Source: Olsenella_K sp036454645
Lineage (GTDB): Bacteria > Actinomycetota > Coriobacteriia > Coriobacteriales > Atopobiaceae
Direction: 5' to 3'
Length of the DNA: 64,000 nt
Assembly (NCBI GenBank): GCA_036454645.1
Contig: JAZHSQ010000001.1
Location: 1 to 64,000 of the forward strand
Below the pieces are notes generated by a model, which worked only from the letters and a program-made list of their open reading frames with translations, ran no database searches and was not told the DNA's origin. The translations under genes were made by a program, and so were the position numbers. Shown here piece by piece: positions 43,086 through 51,346 of the stretch; position 1 is the stretch's first letter, and every line of letters begins with the position of its first letter.

Positions 43086-43949
43086 CTAGCTCTTGGCCGC
43101 CAGGGCGGTGATCGCGAAGGAGTTGGGGCCGGAGTGCGAGGCGATGACGCAGCCGGACTTCACCCACTCGACCTCCTGCGCGCCGTGGTGGCGCACGATC
43201 TTCTCGCACGCCTTGCGGACCCGCTCGTCCGGCTCGTCGCCGGAGGTGTAGGTGAAGCAGGCGCGGGAGAGGTCCATGGGCTCGCGGGTGCAGAAGTGCT
43301 CGCAGAGCTCGGCCATGCACTTGCGGATCGAGCCGGTGCGCTTCTTGGTGGCCACGAGCCTGCCGTCCAACATCTCGATGGTGGGCTTGATGCGCAGGAG
43401 GGTCGCGCCGAGGAAGGCCGCGTTGGTGAGGCGGCCGCCGGCGCGGAGGAACTTGAGCTCGCCGGGGAGGAAGGCGAAGCGGATGCGGCGGGACTGGTCG
43501 GCCACGAACTCGCGGACGTCGTAGAGGGTGGCGTCGGGGTTCTCCCTGAGCCAGCGGGCGACGTTGGTGACGATCAGGCGCTGCGAGGAGGAGACCGCCT
43601 TGGTGTCGATCGCGGTCACGTAGTCGCGCCCCTCCGCCGCGATCCTGGCGGACTCCATGGAGACGGTGGTCACCGCGGAGTAGGCGAGGTAGACGATCTG
43701 CGCGTCGGGCTCCTCCTCGTGGATCCTGTCGAAGACGGGGGCGAAGTCCGCCGGCGAGCAGCCGGAGGTGCGGGGGCACTCGCCGGTCTCCTCGAAGTTC
43801 TCGTAGAGTTCCTCGGGAGGGAAGGTGTCGTCGTTGCGGCTCTGCCCGCCGAAGTTCACGTGCATGGGGACGACCACGATGCCGTACTCGCGCGCGGTGT
43901 CCGCGTGGATGTCCGATCCCGTCTCGGCGACTAGTACGTATTTGGGCAT
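43086..43949 (-). CDS. DegV-family fatty-acid binding protein
   Basis: A 287-residue cytoplasmic protein of the DegV (FakB-like) family. It starts YVLVAETGSDIHADTAREYGI, has the ligand-binding TSGCSPADF, and ends HSGPNSFAITALAAK. FakB proteins present exogenous fatty acids to FakA kinase. No FakA is in the window. The start at 43949 (ATG) has GAGGA upstream. It is monocistronic, convergent with the frameshifted gene and divergent from nudC. Confidence 0.9.
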   Translation of the reverse strand: MPKYVLVAETGSDIHADTAREYGIVVVPMHVNFGGQSRNDDTFPPEELYENFEETGECPRTSGCSPADFAPVFDRIHEEEPDAQIVYLAYSAVTTVSMESARIAAEGRDYVTAIDTKAVSSSQRLIVTNVARWLRENPDATLYDVREFVADQSRRIRFAFLPGELKFLRAGGRLTNAAFLGATLLRIKPTIEMLDGRLVATKKRTGSIRKCMAELCEHFCTREPMDLSRACFTYTSGDEPDERVRKACEKIVRHHGAQEVEWVKSGCVIASHSGPNSFAITALAAKS

Positions 43950-44086
43950 GGAGTCCTCAATCTGTCGGAATATCAGGCTCGTATGACTATAGCCCTTGTC
44001 GTCTTCCGGTCGCTTTCACCTTCCGGGGTTTCTCGCGCAGGTCCCGTGGAGCGCGCATGCCCCTTCCGCGGGGTCCTACAATATCG

Positions 44087-44092
44087 ACTCGA
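44087..44092 (+). promoter_or_regulatory. -10 box for nudC operon
   Basis: TACAAT. Transcription would begin near 44099, which rules out upstream in-frame starts (44057) and supports the TTG at 44150. Confidence 0.5.
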
Positions 44093-44149
44093 CTGACAAG
44101 CGCCGCGGGTATCGCGGCACGTGACGCGTCGCGGCCTTCGGAGGGCACC

Positions 44150-45073
44150 TTGATACAGGACATCGGCGACCATCGCTTCGACAACTCGTACCGGGACCTG
44201 CCCGCGCGCCCCTCGGACGTGGTGCTCCGCTACCGCGACCGGGAGGTGCTCGTGCGCGACGCGGGCGGGGCTGCCGGCGCGGCCGGCGCGGGCGCTGGCG
44301 GTGCCGCCGCCCCGGACGCCACCGAGGCCGCGGGCGCGGACGCCGTCGGGCCCGAGCTGGGGCTGCCGCTCGTCTCGGACCTCCCGACGGGCGCCGACCC
44401 CGCGGGGCTGACCTTCCTCTTCACCATCGACGACACCCGCTTCTTCCTCTCGGAGGACGAGGGCGCGCCGGTGCCGGCGGGCCTTCACTACGAGGGCGTC
44501 GCCCGCCTGCGGACGGACCGGCCGCGCTGGCTCGCGTTCGCCTGCGTCACCGGCTACCAGCTGCGCAACTGGTACCGCGACAACCGGTTCTGCGGCAGGT
44601 GCGGCCACCCCATGCTCAGGGTGCGGAGGAACCGCGAGCTGTGCTGCCCCGAGTGCGCCAACGTCGTCTACCCCAAGATCCAGCCGGCGGTCATCTGCGG
44701 CGTCACGCACGGCTCCAAGATCCTCCTCACCAAGTACGCGGGCCGCAAGTACGCCCACTTCGCCCTGGTGGCGGGGTTCAACGAGGTCGGCGAGTCGCTC
44801 GAGGAGACCTGCCGGCGCGAGGTCATGGAGGAGGTCGGCATCCGCGTGAGGCGCCTGCGCTACTACAAGGACCAGCCGTGGCCCTTCACCGACACGCTGC
44901 TGGCGGGCTTCTTCTGCGAGCTCGACGGCACGTCGCGGATCACCCTCGACACGAGCGAGCTCAGGCTCGGCGTGTGGACGGACCGCTCGGAGATCCCCGA
45001 GCGGCTCCCCGACACGTCGAGCCTCACGAACGAAATGATCCTCTACTTCAGGAACCATCCGGAGGCGTTCTAG
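44150..45073 (+). CDS. nudC: NAD(+) diphosphatase (NudC-type Nudix hydrolase)
   Basis: A 307-residue enzyme that cleaves NAD(H) to NMN(H) and AMP and may decap NAD-capped RNA. A zinc ribbon (CGRCGHP...CCPEC, about 148-180) precedes the Nudix box GFNEVGESLEETCRREVMEE (GX5EX7REUXEE). The NudC signature QPWPF (about 245) separates it from other Nudix enzymes. The N-terminal domain contains an Ala/Gly-rich insertion of about 30 residues (roughly 37-67), not typical of the family. The TTG at 44150 has GGAGGGCACC upstream. It is followed after one base by the phosphatase gene, so the two are probably cotranscribed. Confidence 0.92.
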   Translation: MIQDIGDHRFDNSYRDLPARPSDVVLRYRDREVLVRDAGGAAGAAGAGAGGAAAPDATEAAGADAVGPELGLPLVSDLPTGADPAGLTFLFTIDDTRFFLSEDEGAPVPAGLHYEGVARLRTDRPRWLAFACVTGYQLRNWYRDNRFCGRCGHPMLRVRRNRELCCPECANVVYPKIQPAVICGVTHGSKILLTKYAGRKYAHFALVAGFNEVGESLEETCRREVMEEVGIRVRRLRYYKDQPWPFTDTLLAGFFCELDGTSRITLDTSELRLGVWTDRSEIPERLPDTSSLTNEMILYFRNHPEAF

Positions 45074-45074
45074 C

Positions 45075-45935
45075 ATGGCACGAGTCGCAGCAGTCACCGA
45101 CCAGGGAAGGCGCCGCTCCAACCAAGACTCCCACGGCTCGGGCGTCCGCTCGACCGCCCTCGGCGAGGTCTCGCTCGGGGTGGTGTGCGACGGCGTCGGC
45201 GGCCTCGCCCAGGGCGAGGTCGCGAGCTCGACCGTGGTGCGCGCGGTCGAGCGCTGGTTCAACGAGACCCTGGACGGGCTCCTCGCGGCGCCGGCCGAGG
45301 GCGGCGGGGAGCCTGTCGGTGCCGGCGGGCCGGGGGAGCGGGGCGAGAAGGACGCGGGCCCCGCGGGCGCGCCCGGGGGCGACGGAATCTGCTCGCAGCG
45401 GGTCATGGACTCCCTCGACAACCTCGTCGCCAGCGCCAACGCCTCGATCCTGCGCTACGCCGCCGCCCACGGCGGCAAGATGGGCACCACCCTCTCGGCG
45501 CTGCTCTGCGCGCGCGGCCGCTTCCTCGCCGTGCAGGTGGGTGACTCGCGCGTCTACCACGTGACGCCCGCCTCGGCGCGCCTCGTGACCGAGGACCAGA
45601 CGCTCGCCGCCCGCGACGTGCTCCAGGGCCGCATGACGCGCGACGAGGCGCGCGCGTCAGACCGGCGCAGCGTGCTCCTGCAGGCAATCGGCTCGCAGGA
45701 GTCGATACTGCCGATCTTCTACGAGGGCTCCTACGAGCCGGGGGACCTCTTCGTCCTCATGAGCGACGGCGCCTGGCACCAGCAGGAGGCCGCCGGGGTC
45801 ACGCAGGCCTTCTCGCCCCTGACGGGCGCGGGCGTGCGCGACCTCGAGCTCGCCTGCCACAGGGTCGTCAAGCGCGACCTCGGGCTCGGCGAGAGCGACA
45901 ACCTGACCGTCCTCGTGCTCGGCCCCGAGGAGTAG
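45075..45935 (+). CDS. PP2C-family Ser/Thr protein phosphatase
   Basis: A 286-residue cytoplasmic metal-dependent phosphatase. Motif 1 NQDSHG, motif 2 CDGVGGLAQGE and C-terminal SDNLTVLVLG all carry metal Asp residues. MSDGAWHQQ is motif 8. An Ala/Gly/Glu-rich insertion is seen at about residues 78-110. It reverses Hanks-kinase phosphorylation, fitting the kinase at 38.2 kb. It starts one base after nudC and is followed 23 bp later by an FHA gene, forming a phosphatase-FHA pair like those near PknB-type loci. Confidence 0.92.
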   Translation: MARVAAVTDQGRRRSNQDSHGSGVRSTALGEVSLGVVCDGVGGLAQGEVASSTVVRAVERWFNETLDGLLAAPAEGGGEPVGAGGPGERGEKDAGPAGAPGGDGICSQRVMDSLDNLVASANASILRYAAAHGGKMGTTLSALLCARGRFLAVQVGDSRVYHVTPASARLVTEDQTLAARDVLQGRMTRDEARASDRRSVLLQAIGSQESILPIFYEGSYEPGDLFVLMSDGAWHQQEAAGVTQAFSPLTGAGVRDLELACHRVVKRDLGLGESDNLTVLVLGPEE

Positions 45936-45958
45936 GGGCCGGCGGGAAGGGGGCGCGC

Positions 45959-47521
45959 ATGCGCTTTCGCGACTACAGGGACCGTGAGACGCGCTCCCGC
46001 TGGCTCGAGGTGCAGCTCTCGCGCCGCGAGGCGCTCGACGGGGGCCTCGCGGCGTGGCTCGAGCGCACGCGCGACAGGTGCCTGCTGGAGATGCGCATCG
46101 TCCGGACGGGCGACGCCGGCCGGGGCGGGTCGTCCCGCGACGCCGACGGGGAGCCGCCGGCCCTCCTCTACGACGTGACCGGGCTCGTGCCGCTGCCCGA
46201 GCTGCTGCGGGCCGACGCCATCTCGCGCCAGCAGTACGAGGCCATGCTCTTCTCCGTGGCGGACCTCGCCACCGCGCTGGAGGACGCGCCGTGCACGCTC
46301 GCGGCCGCGGACTTCCGCCCGCAGCACGTGTTCGCGCTGGACGACGGCACGCTCAGGTTCCTCGTCCTGCCCGTGGCGAGAAGGTCGCGCCTCCTGAAGC
46401 CGCCCGGAGCGCGCGACCTGCTGCGCCACCTCGCGACGGGGCGCTCCCTCAGGTTCATCTCCGACGAGGACATGCGCCGCGCGGAGCGGCTGGTGCGCCT
46501 CCTCGACTCCATGCAGGGCTTCGACGCGGCCGCCTACCTGGACTTCCTCGAGGCGGAGTACGGCGTCAGGACCGGGGCGCGGCCGCAGGGGCGCCCGCGC
46601 CGGGAGGGTGCGGGGACCACGGTGGCCGCTGGCGCAAGGCCTGCCGCGGGTGCGCCTGCGTCGGCGGGCGCCACGGTGGCCGCCGGTGCGTCCGCGGGCG
46701 CGCGGGCGGCGGCCGGCCGGGACGGCGCGGCCCCGCGCGAGGTGCCCCGGACGATGCTGATGGGGTCGCTCTCGCAGGACGCCTGGGACGACACGTGGGG
46801 CGGCTCCGGCGACGCCTGGGCGGGCGACGCCTGGGTGCGCGCGGAGGGGCCTGTTGGCGCGGCACCGGGCGACGGGGGCTTCTCCGCCGGCGACCCGGAC
46901 GACGCGGGCTTCGAGGTTCCGGAGGACTTCGACCCCCTGTGGGCGACGGGGGACCTGGGCAACACGACGCCCGGCAGCTTCGGCGACATGGGCGACGCGG
47001 ACGACGTGCCGACGTCGGCCGGGCTGGAGCCGGAGGCCGCCTCGGAGTCCGCGGTGCCCGTGGCGGGGCTGACAGGTGCCGCGGCGCCCGGCGCGGGGCG
47101 CGGCGACGTGGCTGCGGCCGGCGGCGTGGCTGCGGCCGGCGGCGTGGCTGCGACCGGCGGCGTGGCTGCGACCGGCGGCGCGTCGCAGGCCACGGCCACG
47201 CCGGGCGGCGCCGAGCCGGCGTTCTGGCTCGTGCGCGAGTCGACCGGCGAGCGCTACCCCCTGGACGAGGGCGTGGAGGACGTGCTCGGCCGCTCGTCCG
47301 CCTGCGACGTGCAGATCCTGGGCAACCTCGGCATCAGCAGGATGCACGCCTCGGTCGTCTGCGAGGACGGGGGCGTGGAGATCTTCGACCTCGGGTCGGA
47401 GAACGGCGTGGTGCTCAAGAGCGGCCTCCTGCCGATGAACGACCACGCGATGGTCGCGGTGGGGGAGCGCTTCATGCTCGCGGACGAGCTGTTCCACGTG
47501 GAACGCGGCGCCGGCGCGTAG
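45959..47521 (+). CDS. FHA-domain protein with DUF6382-like N-terminus
   Basis: A 520-residue protein. The N-terminal ~200 residues match a DUF6382-type domain (LLYDVTGLVPLPELL and LRFISDEDMRRAERLVRLLDSM). The central ~210 residues are Ala/Gly-rich, low-complexity and include four tandem VAA(A/T)GG units. The C-terminal ~85 residues are an FHA domain: VLGRSSACDVQI, ISRMHASVV and the conserved Asn of GSENGVVL, which binds phosphothreonine. It reads phosphorylation made by the kinase and reversed by the phosphatase 23 bp upstream. The ATG has GGGAAGGGGGCG upstream. Confidence 0.88.
   Translation: MRFRDYRDRETRSRWLEVQLSRREALDGGLAAWLERTRDRCLLEMRIVRTGDAGRGGSSRDADGEPPALLYDVTGLVPLPELLRADAISRQQYEAMLFSVADLATALEDAPCTLAAADFRPQHVFALDDGTLRFLVLPVARRSRLLKPPGARDLLRHLATGRSLRFISDEDMRRAERLVRLLDSMQGFDAAAYLDFLEAEYGVRTGARPQGRPRREGAGTTVAAGARPAAGAPASAGATVAAGASAGARAAAGRDGAAPREVPRTMLMGSLSQDAWDDTWGGSGDAWAGDAWVRAEGPVGAAPGDGGFSAGDPDDAGFEVPEDFDPLWATGDLGNTTPGSFGDMGDADDVPTSAGLEPEAASESAVPVAGLTGAAAPGAGRGDVAAAGGVAAAGGVAATGGVAATGGASQATATPGGAEPAFWLVRESTGERYPLDEGVEDVLGRSSACDVQILGNLGISRMHASVVCEDGGVEIFDLGSENGVVLKSGLLPMNDHAMVAVGERFMLADELFHVERGAGA
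47108..47179 (+). repeat. four 18-bp coding repeats in FHA gene
   Basis: Four 18-bp copies encoding VAA(A/T)GG in the linker of the FHA protein; two pairs differ by one base (gcg/gac). Recent slippage-type expansion is likely. Confidence 0.85.
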
Positions 47522-47609
47522 GGCCGCGCCACGGGGTCGCGCCGAGGTGCGACGCGGCGGGCGAGAAGGACGTCATCCCACGTGGCGCCCTCCCTCGGCG
47601 CGGCGCGCC

Positions 47610-48185
47610 CTACTCCATCGTGTGCGTGGTGTAGACCGCCTCGTCCTCCCAGAGCACGGCCTCGTTGCCGGAGAGCACGCCCGAGCGATGCCCGGCGAGG
47701 GTGGCGGGCACGTCGATGAGGCGTTGGTTGGCCGAGCCGCGGAAGCGGAGGCTGATGTCGTATTCGGCGGCGACCCAGGGGCCGTCGACCAGCACGTCGA
47801 CGCAGTCCAGGACCGAGGCCATGTCATCGGAGCCGTGGGAGCCGCCGGGCAGGAGCTCCCCGAGCGTGCGGCCGCTGTACAGCCAGACGTTCTTCTCCGT
47901 GCCGTAGCGCTCGCGCACCCTCCTGAGGAAGGGGGCGAGGGCGGCGGCGTTCTCCGGCTCGGTGGGCTCGCCGCCGAGGACGGAGAGCCCGTCGACGTAG
48001 AACGGCTCCATGGACTCGATGATCTTGTCCTCCACCTGGCGCGTGAAGGGCTCGCCCGCGGCGAAGCTCCACGCCGACTCGTTGAAGCAGCCCGGGCAGT
48101 GCAGCCTGCAGCCAGAGACGAACAGGGTGGTCCTCACCCCGGGTCCGTTGGCGATGTCACAGTACTTGATCTCCGCGTAGTTCAT
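47610..48185 (-). CDS. nrdG: anaerobic ribonucleotide reductase activase
   Basis: A 191-residue radical SAM enzyme that installs the glycyl radical on NrdD. CRLHCPGCFNES contains the CX3CX2C cluster ligands and GPGVRTTLFVSGC the preceding conserved strand. SVLGGEPTEP is the SAM-binding GGE motif. The ATG at 48185 has GAGGTG upstream; the in-frame upstream start lacks one. It lies in the same orientation downstream of nrdD with a small ORF between, and is probably read from the same region. Confidence 0.95.
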   Translation of the reverse strand: MNYAEIKYCDIANGPGVRTTLFVSGCRLHCPGCFNESAWSFAAGEPFTRQVEDKIIESMEPFYVDGLSVLGGEPTEPENAAALAPFLRRVRERYGTEKNVWLYSGRTLGELLPGGSHGSDDMASVLDCVDVLVDGPWVAAEYDISLRFRGSANQRLIDVPATLAGHRSGVLSGNEAVLWEDEAVYTTHTME

Positions 48186-48392
48186 GGGTGCACCTCGGCT
48201 GGTTCGTCGTGGTCGGTTCTCTCTTGGGCGGTGGACGTCCCTCGCAGGGACGATGCGGTCCCTGGGCGCGTCCGGCCGCGCTGGCGGCAGGCGCCGGTAT
48301 GCCAGGTTAGCCCGACTCGTCGCCTCGTGCAAAGCCTCGCCACATGCGGCTGGGGCGCGCGAGAAGGGCCTCGGGGTCCGCGCCGTGCGGGG

Positions 48393-48503
48393 CTAGCCGA
48401 GCACGGCGCCGCCCTCGTGCCGGAAGGGCTCGACCGTCCCGCCCGTGACGCCCGGCGTGCCGTCGAAGCGCTCGTCGTAGCCGGCGTCCATGTCCTGGAT
48501 CAT
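48393..48503 (-). CDS. 36-residue small protein between nrdD and nrdG
   Basis: I do not recognise a family. The product is 36 residues, acidic and Gly-rich: MIQDMDAGYDERFD, then GTPGVTGGTVEPF, ending GAVLG. It has an ATG start with GGGGGCAC upstream and TAG stop. It lies between the nrdD terminator and nrdG in the same orientation. Glycine-rich composition is unlike noise in this high-GC background, but no homologue was checked. It could be an Nrd accessory peptide or a chance ORF. Confidence 0.45.
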   Translation of the reverse strand: MIQDMDAGYDERFDGTPGVTGGTVEPFRHEGGAVLG

Positions 48504-48538
48504 GTGTGCCCCCGTTCGGTCGGGCCGGAGTATGAGAG

Positions 48539-48578
48539 AGGCCGCACGTGAGCTTCGTGCGAGGCTCACGTGCGGCCT
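48539..48578 (-). terminator. perfect 15-bp hairpin after nrdD
   Basis: Arms aggccgcacgtgagc and its complement (48539-48553 and 48564-48578), 10-nt loop, then a pyrimidine-rich tail. The site lies about 46 nt after the nrdD stop on the minus strand. Confidence 0.8.
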
Positions 48579-48624
48579 TGGGAGACGTCAGGGGGCGTCG
48601 CCCCGCTCGGATGGGGCCGGGTGG

Positions 48625-50847
48625 CTACAGGTGCAGCACGCGGTCCTTGATCTCCTGCGTGCGACCCTGGTTCCAGAACTGGGTGCCGATGTAGCCGCAG
48701 GTCCTGCGGGCCACGTTCATCTTGCTCTGGTCGCGGTTGCCGCAGTTGGGGCACTCCCAGACGAGCTTGCCGTCGTCCTCCACGATCCTGATCTCCCCGT
48801 CGTAGCCGCACACCTGGCAGTAGTCGCTCTTGGTGTTGAGCTCGGCGTACATGATGTTCTCGTAGATGAACTGCATCACGCGGACCACGGCCTCGAGGTT
48901 GTCCTGCATGTTGGGCACCTCGACGTAGGAGATGGCGCCGCCGGGGGAGAGGCGCTGGAACTTGCTCTCGAAGCGCAGCTTGGTGAAGGCGTCGATCTTC
49001 TCGGTCACGTGGACGTGGTAGGAGTTGGTGATGTAGCCCTTGTCCGTGATGCCGGGGATGATGCCGAAGCGGCGCTGCAGGCACTTGGCGAACTTGTAAG
49101 TGGTGGACTCGAGCGGCGTGCCGTAGAGGGAGTAGTCGATGTCCTCGGTGGCCTTCCACTCGGCGCACTTGTCGTTCATGTGCTGCATGATCGAGAGGGC
49201 GAAGTCCTCGGCGGCGGGGTCGGTGTGGCTCTTGCCGGTGAGGGCCTTCACGCACTCGTAGAGGCCGGCGTAGCCGAGGCTGATGGTGCTGTAGCCGCCA
49301 TAGAGGAGCTTGTCGATCTTCTCGCCCTTGTCGAGGCGCGCGAGGGCGCCATACTGCCACAGGATCGGCGCGGCGTCGGAGGTCGTGCCGCAGAGGCGGT
49401 CGTGGCGGCAGCGCAGCGCGCGGTGGCAGAGCTCGAGGCGCTCGTCGAAGAGCGGCCAGAACTTCTCCACGTCGCGGTCGGCGGACAGCGCGACGTCGGG
49501 CAGGTTGATCGTGACGACGCCCTGGTTGAAGCGGCCGTAGTACTTGGGCTTGCCCGGCTCGTAGTTCTTGGCCTTGGCCACGTTGCCGTAGCCGTCGCCC
49601 GAGCGGTCGGGCGTCAGGAAGGAGCGGCAGCCCATGCAGGTGTAGACGTCGCCCTCGCCCTCGGCCTCGCTCTTGGAGAGCTTGTACTCGCGCATCTTCT
49701 TCTCGGAGATGTAGTCGGGCACCATGCGCTTGGCGGTGCACTTGGCGGCCAGCTGCGTGAGGTAGAAGTAGGGGTCGCCGGGGTGGATGTTGTCCTCCTC
49801 GAGCACGTAGATGAGCTTGGGGAAGGCGGGGGTGATCCACACGCCGGCCTCGTTCTTGACGCCCTGGTAGCGCTGCTTGAGCATCTCCTCGATGCAGAGT
49901 GCGAGGTCGTGCTTCTCCTGGGGGTCGCGCGCCTCGTTGAGGTACATGAACACGGTGATGAACGGCGCCTGGCCGTTGGTGGTCATGAGGGTGACGACCT
50001 GGTACTGGATGGTCTGGATGCCGCGGGCCACCTCGTCGCGCAGGCGCTTCTCCACGATGGTGTCGACCTTGTCGGCGCCGGGGTGGGCGTCGATGGCCTC
50101 CATCTCGGCGTACACCTGGCGGCGGATCTTCTTGCGGGAGACGTCCACGAACTTGGCGAGGTGGTAGAGCGAGATGGACTGGCCGCCGTACTGGCAGGAG
50201 GCCACCTGGGCGATAATCTGCGTGGCGATGTTGCAGGCGGTCGAGAAGCTGTGGGGCTTCTCGATCATGGTGCCGCTGATCACCGTGCCGTTCTGCAGCA
50301 TGTCGTCGAGGTTCACGAGGTCGCAGTTGTGCATGTGCTGGGCGTAGTAGTCGGCGTCGTGGAAGTGGATGATGCCCTCCTGGTGGGCCTCCACGACGTC
50401 GCGCGGCAGCAGCTGGCGCATCGTCAGGTCCTTGGAGACCTCGCCGGCCATGTAGTCGCGCTGGACGCTGACCACGGTCGGGTTCTTGTTGGAGTTCTCC
50501 TGCTTGACCTCCTCGTTGTTGGCCTCGATCAGCGAGAGGATCTTGTCGTCCGTGGTGTTCTTGTGGCGCTTCTGGTTCTGCAGGTAGCGGTAGATGATGT
50601 AGCGGCGCGCCACGTCGAAGTGGTCGAGGGCCATGAGCTGGTCCTCGACGAGGTCCTGGACCTCCTCGACCGTGACGGTGTGGCCGGCCTTGGCGCACTC
50701 GTCCTGCACGTTGAGGGAGGCGAAGGTAATCTCGCGCTCGGTCAGGCGGTCGGCCTCGGCGGCCTCGGCGTTGGCCCCGGCGATGGCGTTGGAGATCTTG
50801 CTGACGTCGAAGGGTACCTCTGAGCCGTTGCGCTTGATGATCTTCAT
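48625..50847 (-). CDS. nrdD: anaerobic (class III) ribonucleoside-triphosphate reductase
   Basis: A 740-residue glycyl-radical enzyme that reduces ribonucleoside triphosphates under anoxia. The N-terminus has an ATP-cone (about 1-95, starting MKIIKRNGSEVPF). The finger-loop region has active-site Cys in CMGC-type segments; the zinc site is CQVCGY...CPNCG near the C-terminus; and the glycyl-radical motif is RTCGYIGTQFW (about 715-725). The ATG at 50847 has GAGGAGAGC upstream. Two NrdR-like boxes lie 110-160 nt upstream. Length fits the family (about 700-790). Confidence 0.96.
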   Translation of the reverse strand: MKIIKRNGSEVPFDVSKISNAIAGANAEAAEADRLTEREITFASLNVQDECAKAGHTVTVEEVQDLVEDQLMALDHFDVARRYIIYRYLQNQKRHKNTTDDKILSLIEANNEEVKQENSNKNPTVVSVQRDYMAGEVSKDLTMRQLLPRDVVEAHQEGIIHFHDADYYAQHMHNCDLVNLDDMLQNGTVISGTMIEKPHSFSTACNIATQIIAQVASCQYGGQSISLYHLAKFVDVSRKKIRRQVYAEMEAIDAHPGADKVDTIVEKRLRDEVARGIQTIQYQVVTLMTTNGQAPFITVFMYLNEARDPQEKHDLALCIEEMLKQRYQGVKNEAGVWITPAFPKLIYVLEEDNIHPGDPYFYLTQLAAKCTAKRMVPDYISEKKMREYKLSKSEAEGEGDVYTCMGCRSFLTPDRSGDGYGNVAKAKNYEPGKPKYYGRFNQGVVTINLPDVALSADRDVEKFWPLFDERLELCHRALRCRHDRLCGTTSDAAPILWQYGALARLDKGEKIDKLLYGGYSTISLGYAGLYECVKALTGKSHTDPAAEDFALSIMQHMNDKCAEWKATEDIDYSLYGTPLESTTYKFAKCLQRRFGIIPGITDKGYITNSYHVHVTEKIDAFTKLRFESKFQRLSPGGAISYVEVPNMQDNLEAVVRVMQFIYENIMYAELNTKSDYCQVCGYDGEIRIVEDDGKLVWECPNCGNRDQSKMNVARRTCGYIGTQFWNQGRTQEIKDRVLHL

Positions 50848-50957
50848 CGTGCTCTCCTCGCTTGCGTGGCGGCGGCACAGACTAGCTGGGCAAACGCGCA
50901 AACCGCGCCTGCCGTGCCGTCGCTGGGGGTTGTCTTCCTGTGGACTGGGTTGAGTAT

Positions 50958-51006
50958 GGCACAACTTCTTGTGCCAGAAATTGACATTCAGCACAAGATA
51001 TTGTTG
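50958..51006 (-). promoter_or_regulatory. pair of NrdR-like boxes
   Basis: ggcacaacttcttgtgcc (50958-50975, perfect 7-bp arms) and gcacaagatattgttg (50991-51006). Their 16-bp cores are separated by 16 bp, so centres are 32 bp apart, the spacing of known NrdR-box pairs. Matches to the NrdR consensus are about 11/16 and 12/16. CATACT (50953-50958, minus) is a -10 candidate at the edge of the first box. Confidence 0.65.
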
Positions 51007-51231
51007 AAAAGCCGTTCCGTGATGTTGAAACACCGTTGATAACCCAAATCGGCGCAGGTGAGAAAAACGCGCGCCCGAAAGACAATTGCGGGGTTCCGGC
51101 AAGAATTCTCCCATGGGCGCGGGGCCTTCGCAGTTCCTCCGCAACTCGTTTGGGCGCCTGCCGTTCGCCGGCGACAAGGACGACGGGGAAGCGATTACCA
51201 AAAGGGTCCCACTAGCATCTCCTGGATACCG

Positions 51232-51296
51232 GCCCGCCGGCGGCGACTCGCGGGCGGGCAGTATGCCGGCAGGCGCCAGCTCCGCGCCTGCCGGCA
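51232..51296 (+). promoter_or_regulatory. tandem hairpins in the G3E GTPase leader
   Basis: gcccgcc/ggcgggc (51232-51259) followed by a perfect 13-bp stem tgccggcaggcgc and complement (51264-51296) with a 7-nt loop. They end 50 nt before the next ATG. They may be an attenuator or a leader structure. Confidence 0.4.
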
Positions 51297-51346
51297 CCGA
51301 GGCGCGGCGAGAAGAGACTGCGAGCGAGTACTTCGAGCGAGGCCCA

